In this document: piece after piece, positions 43,283-51,090 of the stretch
How positions within the stretch are numbered: the stretch's first letter is position 1
Layout: each line of letters opens with the position of its first letter
From: Flavobacterium sp.
GTDB lineage: Bacteria > Bacteroidota > Bacteroidia > Flavobacteriales > Flavobacteriaceae
Direction: 5' to 3'
DNA: 64,000 bases
Assembly (NCBI GenBank): GCA_016721735.1
Contig: JADKHM010000015.1
Span: forward strand, 337,621-401,620
Notes under the pieces: model-generated
What the model saw: only the letters and a program-made list of their open reading frames with translations
The model's database searches: none
What the model was told of the DNA's origin: nothing
Position numbers and translations under genes: made by a program

Positions 43283-44089
43283 TTATAGAACCGTATTCTT
43301 GTAAAAGTTAGTATACGCTTCAGCAAACTGATCTTTCGGCATGAAAGGTAAAAAAGGTTTGCCCGAGGTTTCAATAAATTTTGTTAAAATTGGAGAAAGC
43401 GACTCTGATGCTATGATCACCGCGTCTGAATGAAGAATGGAAGTCATCAATATATTTTCATAATTAGGCGAGGCTAGATTCGCTATTGACTCCGCCGGAA
43501 TACCATCAAATTTTACCTTATTAATCATTTCTAAATCTAATGTTCCTTCAAAGGATTGACTATAAACCGAAGTGACAATTTTTGTGTCTGCAAATAACGC
43601 TTCGTCTTTATAATAATGCTTCATATATATTGGAAGCATCGACGCCATCCAACCATGAACATGAATAATGTCCGGAACCCAGTTTAATTTTTTTACAGTT
43701 TCAACGACTCCTTTTGCAAAGAAAATGGCACGCTCGTCATTGTCAGGATACAAAGCACCTTCTTCATCTGTAAAAGTAGCTTTTCTCTTAAAATACTCAT
43801 CATTGTCAATAAAGTAAACTTGAATTCTTTCTTTCGGAATTGAGGCCACTTTAATAATCAATGGCATATCCAAATCATTTACCACCAAATTCATTCCAGA
43901 CAAGCGAATTACTTCGTGCAATTGATGTCTTCTCTCGTTAATATTGCCATATCTTGGCATAAAAATTCGAATTTGCCCACCCTGATCATTAATCATTTTC
44001 GGAACATCGTAAGACATCAAAGAAACTTCATTCTCAGCCAAATAAGGCACCACTTCAGATGATACGTATAATATCCTCTTATCCTCCAT
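43283..44089 (-). CDS. One-domain glycogen/starch synthase-like protein (GT5 N-terminal half)
   Basis: The 268-residue product matches the N-terminal Rossmann domain of GT5 glycogen synthases: ILYVSSEVVPYLAENEVSLM, IRIFMPRYGNINER, YPDNDERAIFFAKGVVE, WVPDIIHVHGWMASMLPIYM. The usual KxGGL site that binds ADP-glucose, directly after the SSEV-P motif, is replaced by AENEVSL. The entire C-terminal domain with the catalytic EPCGL motif is missing, and no second half follows. It is therefore unlikely to make glycogen by itself. It may be a regulator, a partner of another protein, or a repurposed fold. It is the first gene of the operon with DUF4270 and glmS and is divergent from panC. Confidence 0.85.
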   Translation of the reverse strand: MEDKRILYVSSEVVPYLAENEVSLMSYDVPKMINDQGGQIRIFMPRYGNINERRHQLHEVIRLSGMNLVVNDLDMPLIIKVASIPKERIQVYFIDNDEYFKRKATFTDEEGALYPDNDERAIFFAKGVVETVKKLNWVPDIIHVHGWMASMLPIYMKHYYKDEALFADTKIVTSVYSQSFEGTLDLEMINKVKFDGIPAESIANLASPNYENILMTSILHSDAVIIASESLSPILTKFIETSGKPFLPFMPKDQFAEAYTNFYKNTVL

Positions 44090-44128
44090 ATTGTAATTTA
44101 CTTTTACTTATTGCCAACAAAAAACAGG

Positions 44129-44136
44129 CAAAATTA
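44129..44136 (-). promoter_or_regulatory. Promoter -7 box for the GT5-DUF4270-glmS operon
   Basis: TAATTTTG on the - strand lies 39 bases before the ATG at 44089 and matches TAnnTTTG. Confidence 0.6.
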
Positions 44137-44167
44137 CAAAAATTTATGCAGGTATTAACTAAAATCT

Positions 44168-44175
44168 TAAGTTTG
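44168..44175 (+). promoter_or_regulatory. Promoter -7 box for panC
   Basis: TAAGTTTG on the + strand lies 23 bases before the panC ATG at 44199 and matches TAnnTTTG. The divergent box is 31 bases away. Confidence 0.6.
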
Positions 44176-44198
44176 CATTCTATTTCAAGAATACTTTC

Positions 44199-45047
44199 AT
44201 GAAAATTTTCGAGAAGCAAGCCGAATTGAAGTCGTTTTTAAAGTCCATATCTACTGCAAATTCCACCATCGGCTTTGTTCCTACAATGGGCGCGTTGCAT
44301 GAAGGTCATTTGTCTTTGCTTAAAGATTCTGTAAAAAACAACACCGTTACAGTTATCAGCATTTTTGTCAATCCAACGCAATTCAATAACCTGGAAGACC
44401 TTGAAAAATATCCTAGAACTTTAGAATCTGATGTTCATAAGATAAGATCTGTTTCCGACTCAATTGTAGTGTATGCGCCGACTGTTTCTGATATCTATGA
44501 TGGCAATACAATCTCGCAACATTTTGATTTTGAAGGTTTAGAAAATCAAATGGAGGGTGAATTTCGGCCGGGGCACTATGATGGCGTTGGCACCATTGTG
44601 AAAAAACTTTTTGAGATTATTCAACCAACAAATGCTTATTTCGGAGAAAAGGATTTTCAACAGCTGCAAATCGTTAGAAAACTAGTTGAAAAACTACACA
44701 TGCCTATAAATATCGTAGCTTGTCCGATTTATCGAGAGAAAAGCGGTCTGGCGATGAGCTCAAGAAACGAACGCCTAACCGAAAACGAAAAAAAAGAAGC
44801 TGCGCTGATTTACGAAATTCTAAAGACTTCAAAATTACTATTTCAAACCAAAAGCACTACAGAAATATCGGACTGGGTTGCCAAAACTTTAAAGAAGCAT
44901 AATAATTTTAAACTAGAGTATTTTCAAATAGCAGACGAACGCAATTTATTGCCTTGTATTCGGAAAAACAAAAACAAAAAATATCGTGCATTCATCGCTG
45001 TTTTCATCAATAATATTCGATTAATCGATACCATTTCATTATCCTAA
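44199..45047 (+). CDS. panC: Pantothenate synthetase
   Basis: PanC joins pantoate and beta-alanine with ATP to give pantothenate. The 282-residue product has the nucleotidyltransferase motifs FVPTMGALHEGHLSLLKDS (HIGH-like), SIFVNPTQFNNLEDLEKYPR, FRPGHYDGVGTIVKKLF, NAYFGEKDFQQLQIVRKLV and the GLAMSSRNERL (KMSKS-like) segment. All substrate-binding residues known for the family seem to be present. panD follows after 5 bases, so these two sequential steps are coupled. Confidence 0.96.
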   Translation: MKIFEKQAELKSFLKSISTANSTIGFVPTMGALHEGHLSLLKDSVKNNTVTVISIFVNPTQFNNLEDLEKYPRTLESDVHKIRSVSDSIVVYAPTVSDIYDGNTISQHFDFEGLENQMEGEFRPGHYDGVGTIVKKLFEIIQPTNAYFGEKDFQQLQIVRKLVEKLHMPINIVACPIYREKSGLAMSSRNERLTENEKKEAALIYEILKTSKLLFQTKSTTEISDWVAKTLKKHNNFKLEYFQIADERNLLPCIRKNKNKKYRAFIAVFINNIRLIDTISLS

Positions 45048-45052
45048 GCAAA

Positions 45053-45403
45053 ATGCAAATTGAAGTTATTAAATCAAAAATACATCGCGTAACCGTAACA
45101 GGCGCAGATTTAAATTATATTGGCAGTATTACAATAGATGAAGTGCTATTAGAAGCATCCAATATTATTGAAGGTGAAAAAGTTTCGATTGTAAATGTCA
45201 ATAATGGCGAAAGATTCGACACCTACGCCATCAAAGGAAATCGAAATAGCGGCGATATCATTCTCAATGGTCCTGCTGCGCGAAAGGTTCAAAAAGGAGA
45301 TGTGATTATCATTATGTCTTACGGCTTGCTTGAATTTGAAGAAGCGAAAAAATTCAAACCTGCGTTGGTTTTTCCAAACGAAAAGAACAACTCACTCACT
45401 TAG
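45053..45403 (+). CDS. panD: Aspartate 1-decarboxylase
   Basis: PanD makes beta-alanine, the partner substrate for PanC, from aspartate with a pyruvoyl cofactor. The 116-residue precursor contains the self-cleavage site G24-S25 in LNYIGSITIDEVLLEA, giving the pyruvoyl group on S25. K9 (KSKIHRVTVT), Y58-equivalent (FDTYAIKG) and the NGPAARKVQKGD loop are also conserved. The gene is full length. It is followed by a membrane protein gene 12 bases later, so the operon may continue. Confidence 0.96.
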   Translation: MQIEVIKSKIHRVTVTGADLNYIGSITIDEVLLEASNIIEGEKVSIVNVNNGERFDTYAIKGNRNSGDIILNGPAARKVQKGDVIIIMSYGLLEFEEAKKFKPALVFPNEKNNSLT

Positions 45404-45415
45404 TCTTCGACAACA

Positions 45416-46456
45416 ATGAAAAAGAAATGGCTCCAGAAAAACAATGACTTTACTGCTGACGAAGCCGCTGATTCCATTTCATTTTCTCAGTATGTAAAAA
45501 GACAAATTGGAAAATGGCTGTCAATTGTACTGCCCATTGCATTGGGTTTCTTTCTGATTTTCTACACCTACAACAAGTTTACTGCCGAACAAATTCTTGA
45601 AATTCAAAGCTATTTTAAAAATGCCGATTATACTTATTTATTTATTGCCGCAGGAATTGCAGTTTTGGGCAATGCATCGCGAGCCTATCGCTGGAAATTT
45701 TCACTCGAACATATGGGCTACAAATCGTCTTTTAGAAATAATTTTATGGCGATTAGCATCGGCTATGTTTTGAACTTGACCGTACCAAAATCTGGTGAAG
45801 TTTCGAGGGCATTAATCGTAAAAAAATACAACAACATTCCTTTCGACAAAGGATTTGGCAGCATAGTCGCCGAAAGAATAATAGATTTTTTGGTTTTATT
45901 ATTATTTATGTTGGTCGCTATATTTCTGCAATTTAGCATTGTAAAATCATTCATCTTAGACAAGTTGCCACTTTATCAAATTTTGCTATATGCAGGATTT
46001 GGTCTATCTATTTTCATTGTTTCGCTTTTGGTCTATCATTACTCCAAATCGAAATATATCTTGTCATTAAAACAAAAAATTTCTGGTGTACAAGAAGGTG
46101 TTTTTAGTATTATCCACATGCAAAAAAAAATGGCGTATTTATTCCATACTGCCTTCATTTGGTTTTCTTATCTACTGATGTTTTATGTGGTTTTTTTCGT
46201 TTTTTCCGAAACAAGCACGTTGAGCTTTAGTGCCGTAATAACCTCTTTTGTTGTGGGAAGCATTGCCATTGCTTTTACCAACAGTGGCTTTGGTTCGTAT
46301 CCATTTCTTATCTCAAAAATACTCTTGGTTTATGCTATTTCTGAAACTACAGGAAACGCCTTTGGTTGGATAGTTTGGACCTCACAAATGATTGTCGTCC
46401 TTGCTTTGGGTTTGTTTTCTTTTTTATATTTACCTGTATTTAATAGAAAGAAATAA
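45416..46456 (+). CDS. Lysylphosphatidylglycerol synthase-like (UPF0104) membrane protein
   Basis: The 346-residue integral membrane protein has about eight hydrophobic segments, starting after a 35-residue cytosolic N-terminus. Family signatures are GNASRAYRWKFSLEHMGY, YVLNLTVPKSGEVSRALIVK (the conserved PxxxGE-R region) and ISIGY. Such proteins are related to the flippase half of MprF and are often called flippase-like domain proteins. Substrates are unknown in Bacteroidota, though export of lipids or polyprenol-linked sugars is suspected. Position in the panC-panD operon (12 bases) gives no clear hint. An esterase-like gene follows. Confidence 0.87.
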   Translation: MKKKWLQKNNDFTADEAADSISFSQYVKRQIGKWLSIVLPIALGFFLIFYTYNKFTAEQILEIQSYFKNADYTYLFIAAGIAVLGNASRAYRWKFSLEHMGYKSSFRNNFMAISIGYVLNLTVPKSGEVSRALIVKKYNNIPFDKGFGSIVAERIIDFLVLLLFMLVAIFLQFSIVKSFILDKLPLYQILLYAGFGLSIFIVSLLVYHYSKSKYILSLKQKISGVQEGVFSIIHMQKKMAYLFHTAFIWFSYLLMFYVVFFVFSETSTLSFSAVITSFVVGSIAIAFTNSGFGSYPFLISKILLVYAISETTGNAFGWIVWTSQMIVVLALGLFSFLYLPVFNRKK

Positions 46457-46508
46457 ATCAGTATCTTGCTACTTATTTTAAAGACGTTTTATATCCAACT
46501 TGACCAAC

Positions 46509-47651
46509 ATGAAAAAAATTGCCTTCTTGCTATGTCTTTTTAGCACTTTGTTGAGCTATTCACAAAAAATTACTGAAGAGGTTTTTTCTCCAAAATTAAA
46601 TGAAAACAGGGAAATAACAATTGGACTTCCAGCATCTTACATTACCAATCCCAATAAAAAATATCCGCTTTTGATTGTTTTGGATGGTGATTATTTATTC
46701 GACCCTTTTCAAGGCGCTCTAAATTACGGCGCGTATTGGGATGATTTGCCTGAAGTAATAATTGTCGGCATCAACCAAAACAAGAATAATGAACGAGAAA
46801 CAGATTGCGCTGTCGATCAAACCACTGGTTTGCCTGATGAAAAAGGAAATAAATTCTTTGAATTTATTGGCATGGAACTCGTTTCTTATATGGAAAAAAA
46901 ATACCGAATTGCACCGTTCAAAATAATAGCTGGTCATGATTTTACTGCGGGATTCTTAAATTTCTTTTTGTACAAAGAGCGCCCCCTTTTTGATGCGTAT
47001 ATCTCCATGAGTCCAGAACTTCCTGTGGCTATGGAAAAGAACATCCCAGATCGTTTTGCCGTTTTGGAACAACCCATCTATTACTACCAATCTACCGCTG
47101 ACGGAGACGTAAAAAAAATGCAAACAAGAATAAGAGAATTAGATGCCACCGCAAAAACAATCAATAAGCCAAACATCAACTACCGCTTCGATGAGTTTAA
47201 AGGCGCCTCGCACTATTCCTTGGTTTTGCACTCTATTCCCAATGCCTTATATCAATTTTTTGCGGTTTACCAACCAATTTCAACAGCAGAATTCTCTGAA
47301 AAAATTGTTGTTTTGCCCTCGGGCTATGTCGACTATTTAACAAACAAATACGAGGTCTTAGAGAAATCTTTGAATATAAAAATGCCTATCCGAATCAATG
47401 ATTTTAAAGCCATTGAAGCGGCAATTCTAAAAAACAATGCCTTTGACGAATTCGATAAGTTGTCGGACGTGTCTAGAAAACAATATCCAAAATCAATGTT
47501 AAGTGACTACCATAAAGCGATGTTTTATGAAAAAACAGGGGATCTTAGAAAAGCGATAAAGTCCTATCAAAGTGCCTTTCAAAAAGACGAAATTGGAGAT
47601 TTAACCAAAGACATGATGCTAGACAAAGCTGATGAATTAAAGAATCAGTAA
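46509..47651 (+). CDS. Exported esterase-like (alpha/beta hydrolase) protein, altered nucleophile
   Basis: The 380-residue product, from ATG 46509, has a signal peptide (IAFLLCLFSTLLSYSQ). It has the fold of the putative esterase (esterase D-like) family: LLIVLDGDYLFDPFQGALNY, ELPEVIIVGI-type strand and AGH elbow at about residue 143. The nucleophile elbow, normally GHSxGG, reads AGHDFTAGF, with D144 in place of serine. The histidine H235 is present in KGASHYSLVLHS. The C-terminal about 110 residues are helical and TPR-like (MFYEKTGDLRKAIKSYQSAF). With serine missing it may be a binding protein or use another mechanism. It is 5 bases upstream of radA. Confidence 0.85.
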   Translation: MKKIAFLLCLFSTLLSYSQKITEEVFSPKLNENREITIGLPASYITNPNKKYPLLIVLDGDYLFDPFQGALNYGAYWDDLPEVIIVGINQNKNNERETDCAVDQTTGLPDEKGNKFFEFIGMELVSYMEKKYRIAPFKIIAGHDFTAGFLNFFLYKERPLFDAYISMSPELPVAMEKNIPDRFAVLEQPIYYYQSTADGDVKKMQTRIRELDATAKTINKPNINYRFDEFKGASHYSLVLHSIPNALYQFFAVYQPISTAEFSEKIVVLPSGYVDYLTNKYEVLEKSLNIKMPIRINDFKAIEAAILKNNAFDEFDKLSDVSRKQYPKSMLSDYHKAMFYEKTGDLRKAIKSYQSAFQKDEIGDLTKDMMLDKADELKNQ

Positions 47652-47656
47652 TCGCC

Positions 47657-49018
47657 ATGGCTAAAGTGAAAACTTCTTTCTTTTGTCAAAACTGTGGTTC
47701 GCAATATTCTAAATGGCAAGGACAATGCAATGCTTGCAAAGAATGGAATACGATTGTTGAAGAAATCATTCAAAAGGAAGAAAAACCCGATTGGAAATCG
47801 ATTAGTCCAACGCAAAAAAAAGTTTCCAAACCACTCAAAATAAAAGAAATTGACTCGACGCAAGAAGTTCGAATGAACACGCTTGACGGCGAATTGAATC
47901 GCGTTCTTGGCGGCGGAATTGTTCCTGGATCTTTAATTCTTCTTGGTGGTGAACCCGGCATCGGAAAAAGTACATTATTGCTACAAATATCTTTAAAGCT
48001 GCCTTATAAAACCTTGTATGTTTCTGGCGAGGAAAGTCAAAAGCAAATCAAAATGCGAGCAGAACGAATTACGCCAAACGGCGATAACTGCTACATTCTT
48101 ACCGAAACCAAAACGCAAAATATTTTTCGACAAATAGAAGAGATTGAACCCGAAATCGTCATCATCGATTCTATTCAAACCTTACATACCGAATATATCG
48201 AAGCTTCTCCTGGTAGTATTTCACAAATACGAGAAACTACCGCAGAACTCATCAAATTTGCAAAAGAAACCAATATTCCCGTCATTCTTATTGGTCACAT
48301 CACCAAAGACGGAACCATTGCTGGGCCAAAAATTCTAGAACATATGGTCGACACGGTTTTGCAATTTGAAGGCGATCGCAATCATGTTTATCGCATTTTA
48401 AGAGCGCTTAAAAACCGTTTCGGTTCCACGTCAGAATTAGGAATATACGAAATGTTGGGTAGCGGCTTGAGAGAAGTGTCCAATCCGTCAGAAATACTAA
48501 TTTCCCATAAAGACATTACGCTTTCTGGTACAGCCATCGCCAGTACATTAGAGGGAATGCGCCCACTCATGATCGAGATTCAAGCGCTCGTGAGCACAGC
48601 AGTTTATGGAACTCCACAAAGAAGCACTACAGGATATAATGCCAAAAGACTCAACATGATTCTTGCCGTTCTAGAGAAACGCGCGGGTTTCCGATTGGGA
48701 ACCAAAGACGTGTTTTTGAATATCACTGGTGGAATCTCCATTGACGATCCCGCGATTGATCTCGCTGTTGTTGCGGCAATCCTGTCCTCAAACGAAGACA
48801 TTCCGATTGGAGAAGGTTATTGTTTTGCAGGTGAAGTTGGACTTTCGGGCGAAATTCGTCCCGTCAACCGAGTTGACCAACGTATTCAAGAAGCAGAGAA
48901 ATTAGGCTTCTCGACGATTTTTGTTTCAAAATATAATAAGATTTCTGTCAAAAATACGTTAATCCAGATACGACTAGTTTCAAAAATTGAAGATATCGCC
49001 AGCGAATTGTTTGGTTAA
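47657..49018 (+). CDS. radA: DNA repair protein RadA (Sms)
   Basis: RadA is a RecA-like, DnaB-like helicase that extends D-loops and helps resolve branched recombination intermediates. The 453-residue product has the N-terminal zinc finger C-x2-C-x9-C-x2-C (FFCQNCGSQYSKWQGQCNAC), Walker A GGEPGIGKSTLLLQ, Walker B EIVIIDSIQTL, the family-specific KNRFG motif (ALKNRFGSTSELGIYEM) and the Lon-like C-terminal domain (about 280-453, with ITGGISIDDPAIDLAVVAA). It starts 5 bases after the esterase-like gene. Confidence 0.97.
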   Translation: MAKVKTSFFCQNCGSQYSKWQGQCNACKEWNTIVEEIIQKEEKPDWKSISPTQKKVSKPLKIKEIDSTQEVRMNTLDGELNRVLGGGIVPGSLILLGGEPGIGKSTLLLQISLKLPYKTLYVSGEESQKQIKMRAERITPNGDNCYILTETKTQNIFRQIEEIEPEIVIIDSIQTLHTEYIEASPGSISQIRETTAELIKFAKETNIPVILIGHITKDGTIAGPKILEHMVDTVLQFEGDRNHVYRILRALKNRFGSTSELGIYEMLGSGLREVSNPSEILISHKDITLSGTAIASTLEGMRPLMIEIQALVSTAVYGTPQRSTTGYNAKRLNMILAVLEKRAGFRLGTKDVFLNITGGISIDDPAIDLAVVAAILSSNEDIPIGEGYCFAGEVGLSGEIRPVNRVDQRIQEAEKLGFSTIFVSKYNKISVKNTLIQIRLVSKIEDIASELFG

Positions 49019-49039
49019 GCATACTATACACTCCAAAAA

Positions 49040-50992
49040 ATGAGAACGAAAAAGCAAAAATTAGTATTAGGAGCGAAAATTCTGAGCGCTGTTTTTGTGC
49101 TACTCCTTCTTCTAATGATTGTATTTCGAGATGCCATTTTGCAGAAAGCAATTGTAGTGATTACAAAAAAATTAGACCGCGAATACGATAGTTCATTTTC
49201 TATAAAAAAAGCTGACTTTGAAGGATTAACAGGTGTTCAAATGGAAGATATTATTCTCGTTCCACATCAAAAAGACACCTTATTCCGAATTCACAACATC
49301 AAAACGAGTGTCGGTTTTTGGCATTTGCTTACAGGTACCATTCAATTAGAAAGTCTACAAATTGACAACGGTTTTCTACAGTTGGTAAAGGCAGAGAATG
49401 GCCGTAATTTCGATGCTTTTCTACCAAAAAAAGACACCATTGATACTGGAGAAAAACCCAACTACGCCAAATTGGTCTATCGAATTTTGAATCGAGGATT
49501 GAATCTAGTGCCGACCGATATGCATCTCCATAACCTAACACTTCGGATGAACGATATGGGTAAAAAAGCGACGATGCATTTGAATACTTTGGTTTTAGAA
49601 GACAAACAAATGGAATCTTCAATTGTTGTTCAAACCAACACCTTTACCCAAAGATGGAAAATAAAAGGCTTTGCGGATCCACGAAACAAACAGACAGACA
49701 TTCGATTCTTTAATATTGACACGGGCAAAATAAAAGTGCCTTACTTCGACGAGCGATACGGAATTAAGTCAAGTTTTGACTCCATTCGGCTGAACGTTTC
49801 CAATATTGATATGGATGGCGATGAGCTACACATTGATGGCTTTACGTCGATTTCTAATTTCACCATCAATCACCCAAAAATTGCCAGCAAAGATGTCGTA
49901 ATTAAAAAGGCAAGATTTGATTACAACTTTCTCTTCGGAGAAAATTTTGTGGCTATTGATAGTAGTTCAACGGTGCAACTCAACCAAATTAAATGTCATC
50001 CCTACGTTTCCTACAATAATGAAACAGACAAAATTTATACGTTGAAAGTCTCCATTCCAAAAATGAAAGCACAAAATTATATTAACTCGCTACCAGAAGG
50101 GTTGTTTACGCATTTTGTTGGTATGGAAGCTACTGGGGAATTTGACTACCACCTGAATTTTGTATTCAACAAAAACAAACCCAACGCCTTGGTTTTCGAA
50201 AGTAACCTCAACAAAGAAAATCTTCAAATTACAAAATATGGTGAGGCGAACTTAAGCAAACTCAATGGCGAATTTGTGTATCATGCCATTATCAATAATA
50301 CCCCCCAACGAGGTGTTTTGGTTGGTGCTGCTAATCCAAATTATACGCCGCTAACTCAAATTTCTCCCTTTTTGCGCAAATGTGTACTGACAACTGAAGA
50401 TCCATCGTTCTTTTCTCATCACGGATTTATCAAGGAAGCTTTCAAACAATCGATTGTAAAAAACATTCGGACCAAGAAGTTTTCCCGCGGTGGGAGTACG
50501 ATTAGTATGCAATTGATTAAAAATGCCTTTTTGACCAGAGAAAAAACGCTGTCCAGAAAATTAGAAGAAATCTTGTTGGTTTATATACTCGAAAACAATC
50601 GAATTGTCAGCAAAGAACGAATGCTTGAAGTGTACTTTAATATTATCGAATGGGGACCAAACGTATACGGAATTGGAGAAGCTTCACAATTTTATTTTCA
50701 AAAAAACCCTTCCGAGTTAACGCTTAACGAATGTTTATTTCTGGCGAATGTTATTCCAAGTCCAAAGAAGTTTATGTATCAATTTAATAATGAAGGAAAT
50801 CTGAAACCTTTCGCCATTTCTCGTGACAAGCAACTAAAGAACATCATGATGCGCCGAGGATTGATTGTTTCTGATGACACCATCAATCAGTTTCCAATAC
50901 ATATTTCAGGCAATGCCCGATCTTACATTAAAATCGTAGCGGATATTCAGACAGAAAAAGATTCCACTAGCATTGAGGAGTTTGAATTCTAA
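49040..50992 (+). CDS. Stand-alone peptidoglycan glycosyltransferase (GT51) with long N-terminal domain
   Basis: This 650-residue membrane-anchored protein has a transmembrane segment at about residues 11-31 (ILSAVFVLLLLLMIVF). A region of about 380 residues with AsmA-like beta-repeat character follows (e.g. ADFEGLTGVQMEDIILVPHQ and GTIQLESLQIDNGFLQLVKA). The GT51 domain spans about 430-600. The catalytic E453 lies in LTTEDPSFFSHHGF; GGSTISMQLIKNAFLTREK, RKLEEILLVYILE and YFNIIEWGPNVYGIGEAS are the other GT51 motifs. There is no transpeptidase domain. It should polymerise lipid II into glycan strands in the periplasm, like MtgA but with an unusual large N-terminal part that might bridge towards the outer membrane. 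It starts 21 bases after radA. Confidence 0.87.
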   Translation: MRTKKQKLVLGAKILSAVFVLLLLLMIVFRDAILQKAIVVITKKLDREYDSSFSIKKADFEGLTGVQMEDIILVPHQKDTLFRIHNIKTSVGFWHLLTGTIQLESLQIDNGFLQLVKAENGRNFDAFLPKKDTIDTGEKPNYAKLVYRILNRGLNLVPTDMHLHNLTLRMNDMGKKATMHLNTLVLEDKQMESSIVVQTNTFTQRWKIKGFADPRNKQTDIRFFNIDTGKIKVPYFDERYGIKSSFDSIRLNVSNIDMDGDELHIDGFTSISNFTINHPKIASKDVVIKKARFDYNFLFGENFVAIDSSSTVQLNQIKCHPYVSYNNETDKIYTLKVSIPKMKAQNYINSLPEGLFTHFVGMEATGEFDYHLNFVFNKNKPNALVFESNLNKENLQITKYGEANLSKLNGEFVYHAIINNTPQRGVLVGAANPNYTPLTQISPFLRKCVLTTEDPSFFSHHGFIKEAFKQSIVKNIRTKKFSRGGSTISMQLIKNAFLTREKTLSRKLEEILLVYILENNRIVSKERMLEVYFNIIEWGPNVYGIGEASQFYFQKNPSELTLNECLFLANVIPSPKKFMYQFNNEGNLKPFAISRDKQLKNIMMRRGLIVSDDTINQFPIHISGNARSYIKIVADIQTEKDSTSIEEFEF

Positions 50993-51090
50993 TATACTAA
51001 AAATCAAGAAAAATAGTTTTGGTATTTGTATTCTTTGATACTAAAATTTGAAAACAAAACATGGCATTTTCTAAATTCAAAATCGAAATT

